The notes beneath the pieces were generated by a model. That model was given only the letters and a program-made list of their open reading frames with translations, was not told where the DNA came from and made no database searches. From Semisulcospira habei (taxonomy: Eukaryota > Mollusca > Gastropoda > Semisulcospiridae), in the NCBI GenBank assembly GCA_036245525.1, contig BTPG01000005.1, positions 208,773,611-208,837,610 of the forward strand: a stretch of DNA of 64,000 nt, written 5' to 3'. Shown one piece after another: positions 56,292 through 64,000 of the stretch (positions are counted from its first letter, which is position 1; every line of letters begins with the position of its first letter). The translations under genes and the position numbers were made by a program.

Positions 56292-57266
56292 TTAGTTACT
56301 GAAATGAGTAACAGTGTCTGGGGGGATAATCTGTAATTCTTCTCTGACAAATGCCCTCTGAGGTGCAGGTTCATATAGGTAATAAATTGGTGGATTACCG
56401 GGGACTATTTTTTTTATATTGTGTACAGATGTAGACCAGATGGGGTCTGTTGCCCTGCGTCTGACGTCATTTTCGGCCTCTCCAGGTTGATATAGATATC
56501 TTACCTGCTTAGTAAATAAACTTGTGTCTGGCACTTTTTTTTTTATTTCTGACCCTGACGGTCCTGGCGGCACTGTTTTCAATTTAATAGCATCTGTGGG
56601 TTTTACATGACCTTCATTATTCATTGCTTTTATCACATGTGGCAATCTCATAACCCACTCAGTGTTACGCATGTCATGCATGAGTTCCTTAGAATACTGG
56701 TAACTGAAAAGTCTCTCTGATAATTGTTTATTAAAGTTCTCAACAATTGCCTGTGATCTGTGTACGACAGGAATGCCTCGCGGCACAAGCACATTATGCT
56801 TTGCAAATAATTGATTAACAGCTCCTTTAAATTCAGATCCGTCATCGACCTGCACAAGCCTGGGAAATTTTAAAGGGCCTCGGCTATATATTTTTGATAA
56901 TGCTGTTGTTACAGTAATAGCGTTCTTGTCAGTTATGGGTTCAGCGTCCTTGTACCTTGAAGCTATGTCAACGACAGTTAATGCATATTTGTATCGTTTT
57001 TTTCTTATTGTGTCATGGGGTAGAAACAGGAGGTCCATTTGATGGGTGTCATTTGGGATAGTGTTTTCAAAATGAGGTCTAGATATTTTTCTTGGTGCAG
57101 GGAGATATATTTGCCAAATAGCCTGTTTTTTGAGCCACTGTTTTATCTCATTGAGTGTGACATCACCACCCACGGCCGCATGTAATTTTTCTATTGCAGT
57201 GTTTCCTTTCCAGTAGCCAATTGGGGAGTAATATATTTTTGATAACTTAGCCCCGGTGTCTGTCAT
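56292..57266 (-). CDS. Retroviral-type integrase of the Maverick
   Basis: 324 residues from ATG 57266 (MTDTGAKLSK), chosen for its AGAAAAA leader; the frame is open to 57302. DDE core: Asp78 in HQMDLLFLP, Asp141 in LVQVDDGSEF, Glu176 in AIVENFNKQL (D-X34-E spacing). A small C-terminal beta-domain (PIYYLYEPAPQRAFVREEL) follows. It would insert element ends into host DNA; the AG...CT termini are its expected substrates. Intact, convergent with the polymerase 3' end (45-bp overlap), and overlapped by 20 bp by the upstream minus-strand gene. Confidence 0.92.
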   Translation of the reverse strand: MTDTGAKLSKIYYSPIGYWKGNTAIEKLHAAVGGDVTLNEIKQWLKKQAIWQIYLPAPRKISRPHFENTIPNDTHQMDLLFLPHDTIRKKRYKYALTVVDIASRYKDAEPITDKNAITVTTALSKIYSRGPLKFPRLVQVDDGSEFKGAVNQLFAKHNVLVPRGIPVVHRSQAIVENFNKQLSERLFSYQYSKELMHDMRNTEWVMRLPHVIKAMNNEGHVKPTDAIKLKTVPPGPSGSEIKKKVPDTSLFTKQVRYLYQPGEAENDVRRRATDPIWSTSVHNIKKIVPGNPPIYYLYEPAPQRAFVREELQIIPPDTVTHFSN

Positions 57267-57684
57267 TTTTTCTAGCAATGAAAACTCCAGTAAAATAAAC
57301 AAATGTCATGCCCACTAGAACAAAGATTATTTCACCATTTCTTTGTTCTGGACTGGGTTGGTAGTAGTCACTTAGTTTTGGTTTTGGGATGGTCATGTCT
57401 TCATCCATGACAAGATAGTATTCCCTGATTGCGTCATTGACATTAGAAAATGTATGCTGTGCGTGACCCTCTAGTCTCAGTTTTTCATTGATAAAATCAA
57501 GTTTCTCAATTCTTTGCTTTTCATACGCTTGTTGCGCTTGTGCCAGTTTTTCTGACGCTTCATTGTGACGTTTCATCTCTAGAGCAGATTCCTCTCTACC
57601 CATTCTTGAAAAAAGATAGTTTGATCAACTAAATGCAAGTGCATTGACAACTGCACCACCCACAACAAAAGCTAGTGTCGCCAT
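57247..57684 (-). pseudogene. Maverick coiled-coil membrane protein with in-frame TGA
   Basis: The ATG at 57684 (MATLAFVVGG) starts a hydrophobic N-terminus; TGA at 57627-57625 is codon 20 in the same frame; the rest (MGREESALEMKRHNEA onward) is open to 57247. A charged coiled coil (EKLAQAQQAYEKQRIEKLDF), then a C-terminal hydrophobic helix (GEIIFVLVGMTFVYFTGVFI). Translation could restart at Met 57603. Function unknown; likely a virion or membrane component. Confidence 0.65.
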
Positions 57685-57695
57685 ATTATTTTTAT

Positions 57696-57926
57696 TTACA
57701 TAGATATATTTTCGGGAATAATTCCCTGCTTAACAAGAAGGTCTTTCGTGGCGATTGACGCTGTGACAACTGCAACTAATTTAGCCGAATCTTCAAAATC
57801 TAATCTGCTAAGGTCTGCCGATTTTATTTTGAGGAGACTTTTTGCAAGCATAGAATAAGAAATGGCTAGTCCGCTGATTACGGCAGAGTGATAAACAAGA
57901 TTCATTATATTCTTTGTTTCGCTCAT
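57696..57926 (-). CDS. Small Maverick membrane protein, 76 aa
   Basis: The ATG at 57926 (MSETKNIMNL) is preceded by AAGAAA; a longer start adds four residues. The N-terminal half has a hydrophobic helix (LVYHSAVISGLAISYSMLA); the C-terminal half (VAVVTASIATKDLLVKQGII) is a second moderately hydrophobic helix. No known motif. It is part of the right minus-strand block of small genes. Confidence 0.66.
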   Translation of the reverse strand: MSETKNIMNLVYHSAVISGLAISYSMLAKSLLKIKSADLSRLDFEDSAKLVAVVTASIATKDLLVKQGIIPENISM

Positions 57927-57962
57927 TTTCTTAGGCAATAAAAATTTAATTAATATTTTTAT

Positions 57963-58427
57963 TTACTGCATGTAAAATGGGTCGACAGGTTTTGGTGTTA
58001 CTGGTAATGTGGCGACTTCTGGTTTTGTTTTTGGAGTGTCTAATTTTTTGGACATTGTACGAGTCTGTGGCTTGTATTTTTTGTATAATTGGTAACCTGA
58101 GAAAACAAATACAACAACAAATCCAGCAAATATATATCTTGTTGATTGGGGTTTGGGGTCAGGGTTAGACTTAGTTGTTTGTCTCTCACTTTGATGAGGG
58201 AGTGACGGTACTGACACTGGTCCTGACGGTCCTGACGGTCCTGATGGTGGGTCAGTTACATGAGCCTTTTCTGTTTGCGCTTGAAGCTGTAATTTTTTTT
58301 GTCTATTATATTCGGCTAATCTTTTTCCAGCCTCAACCCTGCCTGGACTTTTAACCTTAGTCACAGTTTGAACCTGCGTCAAGACCGGACTGGAGTTCGG
58401 TTGTAGAGTCGTCTGGGTTTCGTCCAT
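57963..58427 (-). CDS. Maverick protein with single transmembrane helix, 154 aa
   Basis: Starts MDETQTTLQPN after GAAGAAA. A basic segment VKSPGRVEAGKRLAEYNRQK near residue 25, a Pro/Ser/Gly repeat (PPSGPSGPSGP), then one transmembrane helix (YIFAGFVVVFVFSGYQLY, about residues 97-114) and a basic tail. It overlaps the upstream gene by 71 bp. Function unknown. Confidence 0.68.
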   Translation of the reverse strand: MDETQTTLQPNSSPVLTQVQTVTKVKSPGRVEAGKRLAEYNRQKKLQLQAQTEKAHVTDPPSGPSGPSGPVSVPSLPHQSERQTTKSNPDPKPQSTRYIFAGFVVVFVFSGYQLYKKYKPQTRTMSKKLDTPKTKPEVATLPVTPKPVDPFYMQ

Positions 58428-58884
58428 TTTCTTCTGCAGTAAAATTTAATTTTGAAAAATCAATATGACTCCCAGTAACAAGTAAGGTTACCACAGGTGC
58501 AAGGTAATTGCCAAACTTGTAAAACATGATGCATGCTAATTTGCCAATTGAACTTGAAACAATCGGGTTGCTTTCAAGGTCGTGTGAAAGACTGTCAGTA
58601 TCAACAGGTAGGAAGTGACTCACAGCTTTTGTGTATAGACATACAAGAGATCGACTCAAATCACGAGTCATTAGTGAAGCAATGTGGTTTTCATATATAG
58701 AATGTAGTTTAATTAGTTCGTCAGCGGTGAGAGATTCTTTGTCTTCTGTCATGTATTGTTTTCCAAGATAAGTTTTTGACTTTCCAGATACAATCACAGA
58801 CAAAAGACGTTGTTTCTTAGAGTCTAAGTCTTTGTTTTCTACAGCGCTGATATCATTCAGTAATAACAATTCGTCTTGATTCAT
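58357..58884 (-). CDS. Maverick hypothetical protein, 175 aa
   Basis: The ATG at 58884 (MNQDELLLLND) follows a run of AATAAAATAAT. Mostly helical: GKSKTYLGKQYMTEDKESLT, then IASLMTRDLSRSLVCLYTKA and a hydrophobic region around YKFGNYLAPVVTLLVTG. No motif known to me. First gene of the right minus-strand block, nearest to the right TIR. Confidence 0.66.
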   Translation of the reverse strand: MNQDELLLLNDISAVENKDLDSKKQRLLSVIVSGKSKTYLGKQYMTEDKESLTADELIKLHSIYENHIASLMTRDLSRSLVCLYTKAVSHFLPVDTDSLSHDLESNPIVSSSIGKLACIMFYKFGNYLAPVVTLLVTGSHIDFSKLNFTAEENGRNPDDSTTELQSGLDAGSNCD

Positions 58885-59564
58885 TATTTTATTTTATAAT
58901 ATAATAAAAAAGTGAATTAAAATTTTTGCACTTACCTTTGTGTTTAGGCTGCTTTATATAAAATAAAAACACTTTAATCCTTGCATGTGTTGCACACCTT
59001 ACACATGTCAACGGCAGAGGCAGACCAGTGCACCAAACGCATACCACTCTGAGTCCCATCGTCAAATGACTGGCGCAGTGTATTGTAACGCTTATTAAAA
59101 AAAGAAATTAAGAACAGCAGACAAACCCAGGCAGTCTAACACGCAGAGAGATAAAACACCACTCATGCCTGTCTATACAGTGCTGCAATCAATTTCTGTG
59201 CCAACATGAGTTGAAAGCTTTGAATTGATAATAGCCACCCGGCCAGCAGACTTGGACTGTATTGATTTTTCTGACTGCCGCCAAGTGGCTACAGGCATCT
59301 GATTTCTTGTGCAACTAGAGCCATTACTGAAAAATAGTATCAGTTTGTAAGTATGTTATCTGGTGCCTGTATAGTGCAATTTATTTTTCTGAGGAACATA
59401 AACTCTTTCACAACCATGTCTTGCTATTGCTGTGCCGTCAAGTGGAGACCTGAAGTACAGTTGACTAAAGCAAGGCCTGGTGCCAGGGGCCCGGGCTCTT
59501 GAGGATCTGACCATGTGTTAGCTCATAGGAATCTCACTATAAAGAACCTGCAGTACTTACCTAC
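58885..59564. other. Sub-terminal non-coding region of the Maverick
   Basis: No gene. Part (59249-59290) is inverted homology to 40570-40610, extending the TIR imperfectly. CTTACCTACA and its complement form a small palindrome at 59556-59578. Confidence 0.55.
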
Positions 59565-60224
59565 AGGTTGTAGGTAAGTATATAGTTCTACTTGGCACCA
59601 GACTTGAAACTTGTTGCGGGCAGCCCAATAACAAATTATTGATTACACCATTATGCCAGTGTGTGTGCTACTGATTGCGACAGAAACGGCCGGTTTTCCA
59701 ATCCTATTAGCATATCTGGCTTCTTTTGAAAGCATTCAGCATACAGCCGGGTCGTCAGACCAGGACACGCGCATATGATCGGATCATTAAAAATCTTTTG
59801 TGCATTTCGAAACTACCTGCGCGCATACTGGCTAACGACTCTGGAGATTTTCGTCAATGTCTATTGTGGCGTGGTGATTATTTTCCTGACGTGCATATTT
59901 TATTCAGTGCGTGTAGGCCGGGTGGGGGGTGGATCAATACTCTGCGGTGTGCAGTCTGCATGGTTAAATGGGGTTTACGTGTGTGAGTATGTTTGTTTGT
60001 GTGTGCGTATGTATGTTCCAGACAATAGACAATACAATTGATGATTCTCAAGAGTAGGTGTGATAGAACTAGTGGGGATGCTAAGGTTTGTTTCACCAAA
60101 AGATCGCCGATCTTCTCCTGGGAATGTCAGCGCTAAGACAGGTGAGAGTGTTTTGTATTCAAAAATAAAGAGCTGGAGGGTATTTGCTTGGCTCCTGAGA
60201 ATCCGGAGTCCTGGGGATCTCTCT
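59565..60224 (-). repeat. Right TIR of the Maverick
   Basis: Inverted copy of 39870-40529; ends GGAGTCCTGGGGATCTCTCT. Confidence 0.95.
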
Positions 60225-60835
60225 TTTCTTATCTCTCCCCTGACAGTGCTCTTACCTACTTTACTTTGTAAACTTCCTAAAATATGAGCACTGGCAGTCT
60301 CCCCTTTTCTTTTCATTTATTACTACAATATCGACTGCAACCCTTTCCCCCTTTTGGTAGGTTCTCTTTTAGGGTGCATGGAAATTTAGCTCTAGGTGGT
60401 GGCATGGAATGTATGCCCCTGCAGACACCACAGTAAAATGTGGCTGTCATTGCAGGTAGGCAGAAATTCCTGCCTTCCTCCAGTATTGCCGATGGTGTGC
60501 TAAAGAGGTCGCCAAGACCGAAACAGCTGTCCGCACCGGCTTAATATCTGGACCTCCCTTGGGGGACCTAGATTTAAATTTCCATGCACTAAGTGGCTGG
60601 AACAGTGGGATATGTGATACGCCCCCCCCCTCGGGGGGCTTCCATATGCATTGCTTTCAGTCACTTTCTTAGCGCACCCCCTCTTTCCTATCTTTTTTTT
60701 GTGCTTTGGCCACTGTAGATCTATGATCACTGGTCGATCATGCACACTTCTCTCCCCTGACAGTGCTCTTACCTACTTTACTTTGTAAACTTCCTAAAAT
60801 ATGACCACTGGCAGTCTCCCCTTTTCTTTTCGAGT
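60225..60835. repeat. Satellite-like repeat, right flank
   Basis: CTCTCCCCTGACAGTGCTCT occurs at 60234 and 60751. Units match 39351-39869 in the same orientation, with one 38-bp expansion near 60597-60635. The array stops near 60835. Confidence 0.82.
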
Positions 60836-61213
60836 AATAATTAGGCCTGTTCAGAATATAATTATGCAGAAACAATTATACAATTTGCAACTTATTTTTT
60901 TCTGATAATGAGGATGCAACTGAAGGTATGACGTGAAACAATAGCTGACGAACTGAAAGTTCGTAAGAAAAAGAACTAACACCTATAAGATTGATGTCAA
61001 TTAACTTTATTGCGTCACTCGTCAGTTCCATTCCGGCCAAGATGGCTGCTCCAAGTCCGGCGGAGACTATTTCCACACACCAAAAGTAAAAAACAAACAA
61101 AAAATTTTTTTTTCTCGGCAGAGGAAGTAGTCATGCTGAAAGAATATGGAAATACTTTAAAGACATGCAGCACAATAATAACAAACACACTGTTGATACT
61201 GGATGCTACCTTT

Positions 61214-61284
<71 letters not shown>

Positions 61285-61432
61285 CGTGTGTGCGTGAGCT
61301 GCAGCAGGCACGAGTGAATGCGAATGTATGCAGTGACGTGTATGTATATAGACGTAAGTTTTGTGGTACGTGTTTTGTGCATGTGTATTTGCGTCATTAT
61401 ATGCGTGTGGTTTTTTTTTTTTACGTCATTCT
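60836..61432. other. No gene seen
   Basis: AT-rich sequence plus the TG tract. AAGATGGCTGC near 61039 resembles a YY1-type site. Confidence 0.35.
61217..61282. repeat. (TG)n microsatellite
   Basis: Nearly pure TG tract of about 65 bp. Confidence 0.96.
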
Positions 61433-61826
61433 AAATTCTCTCTGAGGAAGTTGCTCCGCATCTCGTACCGCGAGCACAAGACCAACGAATATGTACGGAG
61501 CATCGTCACTTCCCTGGTGGGCCCACATGAACCCCTTCTGGCAACCGTGAAACGGCGCAAGCTTGCTTGGTTTGGCCACGTGACCCGACACAACACCTTG
61601 TCCAAGACTATCCTCCAAGGCACTCTCGAAGGAAGTCGTCGGCGAGGTCGTCAGAGAAAGAGTTGGGTCGCAAACATAAAAGAATGGACCGAACTCGAGA
61701 TGCCAGACTTGCTTGCCACCGCCCAAAATAGAACTCAGTGGAGAGCACTGTCTGTTGCTGCTGCCTTTCAGTCCCCCCAACGCCCAGTTCGGGCAAGGGA
61801 CTGATGATGATGATGAAATTCTCTCT
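61433..61826 (+). mobile_element. RTE-like LINE 3' fragment with 11-bp TSD
   Basis: AAATTCTCTCT lies directly at 61433-61443 and 61816-61826. The insert encodes the last ~118 residues of the RTE-like ORF (KLLRISYREHKTNEYVRSIV to RARD) and ends with (ATG)n. Coding identity to the copy at 44.7-46.4 kb is very high by eye. Confidence 0.94.
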
Positions 61827-62130
61827 ATACAGGATGAGGTCTTTTCTTTATGTCGTGTTCTTTTTTGTTCTACGTTTGTTCCATGTCACCTGAGGAAGGA
61901 TCTTTGATCCGAAACGTCGTTATTTGTTCTATTTTAAAGGGTTTTCTACCACTATCTTCTGTTTTTCTTTCACGTGAAACCCTAGAGGCAACAGTTTTAC
62001 CGCTACATTTTAACAAACACACAAGAAAAAAACAAAATGGAAAAGCTGCGTCTCGAACCACGCCAGTCTTAATTTCAAAAGTGACATTTTGACCGTGAGT
62101 CTTACCGACTGCGCTATTGAGGCATTGATG
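61827..62130 (-). mobile_element. tRNA-headed SINE
   Basis: On the minus strand the head has an A box TAGCGCAGTCGG (62117-62106) and B box GGTTCGAGAC (62060-62051), and then a body shared with 28923-29100. The central region on the plus strand carries CTGAGGAAGGATC ... GATCCGAAACGTC (61890-61918). The 3' end adjoins the RTE fragment. The A-to-B distance of about 46 bases suggests descent from a class II (long variable arm) tRNA. Confidence 0.65.
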
Positions 62131-64000
62131 GTAATCGAGTTTATAATACTTATATACAAAGACAGGTTGTGTTACGCCGGCTGACCTCCGCCGATCTCTC
62201 CAACAATATTTCACATCCCAATGCTTTTCAGCCCTTCTCAGTAAATCTCAAACGCTGAAACCGATGTTGTTCGTCGTTATATTTCGACCGAAAGGATGCA
62301 GCGATCTCTCTTTTCGTCGCTGATGTTGTCGAATTCAATGAAGCGGCTGATTCAAAATGGCGCCCATTCAGCGTCCATTCCATTTTAAAAGCGTTTTAGC
62401 GCTTTTAGAATAGTTCCGAGCACTTCTAAAGTTACAAGCGAAAATCGTCGCTAAAATAGTGTTAAACGTTCCGTGCATCGCATCTAAGCGCGCTAAGCAC
62501 GATTTTTAAAAACGATTTTTAATTTTCACTTTTAAAAATGTTTAACAATTTAGACGTCTGTCGTGCATCGCATCTAAGTGCGCTAAACACGATTTTTACA
62601 AAACGTTTGTAAATTTTTTTAAGAGTTAGAAGGCTGTCAAGCATCCGGCCCCTGAACTCGGCCCGCCCCCCCCCCCCCCTTTCCCCGATCCGCACAATGG
62701 CACACACAAACACTGACAGACTCACGGCGCTTCCTACCAGTTATACTTCTGTGGGCTGGCATAGCCTCAGCCATTCTGAAGAAGAACAAGATGGGATGAC
62801 CCATGCCCACAAAGCCTCTTCTATATGAGCTTGCATGCATTTTCCGTCTTTTCCACAATATGTTCGCAGACATCGTAACAAACACAGACAGCCGGACTAT
62901 CTTCCTAAATCAAATCAAAGCGTCAGCTCATACACATGTAGGTCACGGTATACATTTAAATTGGGAAGTTCAGGCAGTAAGAGTTACCGTGTTTTTAAAA
63001 ATAATTTTTGCCTTGTTTGAAAATTTGCAGTTGGGCTGAATGTGGGAATTTGCTGGAAATTTGTGGTTAGCTGAGAGGAGACATGTTTGGTGCTTTGATT
63101 CATACCATCCTGAGCTTATCCAGTGGACATTTGTGGGCCTATGTTGAGTTGCCTTTGGCGTAGTGATTTGAGGGGCACGCTGATTTCAGCTGTGCTTGGG
63201 TGTGGGGTTGGTAAGGAACCAGTTTCATAGCCAAGAAATGAGACGGGTCATGTGCTGTTTTTTTTTGTATTTTATGCATGGCAAATGTGCAGCTGGTGGG
63301 CGGTAGTGCTTTTTAGGGAATTGAACAATTAGGGGATGACTGGGATTGACTAAGGCTAAGAGACTGGACAGTACGGAAACACCACTGTGGTCCGTGGCCT
63401 GTCAGGTGCACCACATGCCATATGTGACATAGACCGGAAACTGGTTTAGTGTAACCAGATCAATGAGTTTGGATGGTTGCAGTTGGAAAAGTAAGAAAAT
63501 CATGAAAAATTTGAAATTTTGCCAAAAAATCGCTGTGCATGCAGTTTATAGTCGTTTTGGCATGTTTTGCGTGGCAACACCCTGTTTACCTGCACTGTGA
63601 GCTAGGTTTAGTGTGTTTGCTCATTTATTTTTTGTCTTACAGGTAGTCATGAGTCTTTCCTTCGACCATGAGCTGTGACCTTTGACCTTGACCTTGAAAG
63701 GGGTGGGATTTGGGGTGTTCAGTTTGATAAATGCGTTAAAAAAATTCACTCTTTCAGTTATTGAAGTTGTGTGGGGTGGGTGTAGGGTGGGGTGGGCAGG
63801 GGTTTGGGTTGGAGGCCGGGGGGGGGGGGGGGAGGGGAGAGGGGGGGGGGGGTTGGGGGCTTAAGGTCAAAGGTTAAGATAAGAACTACAATGAAACAGT
63901 GTTAGCATGTGCATTTCATCAGACAGCTGACCTCAGAGTGAAATAAGCGGCCAAAATAATGTGACCTGCAGAAGTGTTATTTTGCATGGTACTGCTACAC
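62131..64000. other. No gene seen; simple repeats and AGGTCA-type motifs
   Basis: GTGCATCGCATCTAAG is duplicated at about 62473 and 62562. A C run lies near 62668. TGACCTTTGACCTTGACC lies near 63678, and a G-rich tract at 63784-63859. No coding signal is convincing. Confidence 0.4.
63784..63859. repeat. G-rich tract
   Basis: Runs of 15 and about 12 G separated by short spacers; could form a G-quadruplex or be a sequencing trouble spot. Confidence 0.85.

Larger units (their letters stand above)
49922..56336 (+). pseudogene. Protein-primed family B DNA polymerase, split by a LINE and frameshifted
   Basis: Segment 1 (49922-51125) holds the N-terminal domain, a Cys/His cluster (CKRCLQRF with H...C) and the exonuclease I block YADFE (about codon 330). 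The gene resumes at 54092 with CDHDHITGRYRHAAHNKC, LRGYDSHII (Exo II region), motif A DANNLYGFAM (55032), and motif B KLMNNACFGKTMEN (about 55486). A frameshift at the 9-A run 55644-55652 precedes motif C YTDTDS (about 55772), and another lies at the 16-A run 56028-56043. The stop is at 56336, overlapping the convergent integrase by 45 bp. The enzyme would replicate the element using a protein primer. Catalytic residues remain visible but the gene cannot be read through. Confidence 0.9.
39870..60224. mobile_element. Maverick/Polinton-like (adintovirus-like) element, 20.4 kb
   Basis: Terminal inverted repeats of 660 bp start AG and end CT. Inside are a family B DNA polymerase, retroviral-type integrase, packaging ATPase, major capsid protein candidate and about ten smaller ORFs, the defining set of Mavericks. 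Gene blocks: minus 41.1-43.4 kb, plus 43.4-44.7 kb, minus 46.4-47.6 kb, plus 47.6-56.3 kb, minus 56.3-58.9 kb. Two LINEs (44713-46398 and 51126-54091) are younger insertions; without them it is about 15.7 kb. It has no 6-bp TSD. It is decayed: polymerase, capsid and three other genes are broken. Confidence 0.9.

Noticed and set aside
39861..60231. 6-bp target-site duplication of the Maverick
   Set aside because: Flanks at all plausible end positions (AAATAA/AAAAAG against CTTATC/CTTTTC) do not match.

Overview
The window looks like a repeat-dense stretch of an invertebrate genome, most likely a marine mollusc. This is inferred from the mix of CR1/Rex-, I- and RTE-like LINEs, tRNA-headed SINEs, a Ty3/Gypsy element, long CA/TG tracts, AGGTCA-rich noncoding DNA and a Maverick/Polinton-type element. 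No host exon-intron gene was recognised. Almost every coding stretch belongs to a transposable or virus-like element, and most carry frameshifts, stops or nested insertions.

Left part (1-27 kb). Positions 1-2970 hold the 5' half of an I/Jockey-like LINE on the minus strand: intact endonuclease reading frame at the window edge, decayed CCHC ORF1. Positions 3.8-7.9 kb hold a CR1/Rex-like LINE split by an LTR-like block and by a retroposon. Positions 8.38-11.24 kb form a large inverted repeat with a smaller foldback element inside it. Positions 11.9-16.5 kb hold a broken retroelement ORF1 with an SGNH-hydrolase domain, cut by the RNase H end of an I-like LINE. Positions 16.8-22.6 kb hold a second LTR-like block, two foldback retroposons with direct target-site duplications (TSDs), an OTU-like pseudogene and a duplicated or inverted CA-rich region. 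Positions 22.6-27.0 kb are one CR1/Rex-like LINE with three younger insertions, each with a clean TSD.

Middle (27-39 kb). A 2.3-kb TIR element without a visible transposase carries a SINE with a 15-bp TSD. A 20-copy 71-bp minisatellite (31.0-32.4 kb) abuts the 3' end of a Ty3/Gypsy element (32.6-38.4 kb, minus: gag, protease, RT-RNase H, integrase) that contains a perfect 46-bp-arm palindrome.

Right part (39.87-60.22 kb). A 20.4-kb Maverick/Polinton-like element has 660-bp TIRs (AG...CT) and sits in a ~477-bp satellite-like repeat. It encodes a protein-primed family B DNA polymerase, retroviral-type integrase, packaging ATPase, major capsid protein, a probable penton and about nine small, partly membrane-spanning proteins. 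The layout is a left minus-strand block, a plus-strand capsid/ATPase/polymerase block and a right minus-strand integrase/small-gene block. Together these would form a virion-making, self-integrating element, but this copy is dead: polymerase and capsid genes are frameshifted, a 3-kb 5'-inverted LINE lies inside the polymerase gene, and an RTE-like LINE sits exactly between two convergent stop codons. Beyond it (60.8-64 kb) lie an RTE fragment, a SINE and simple sequence.
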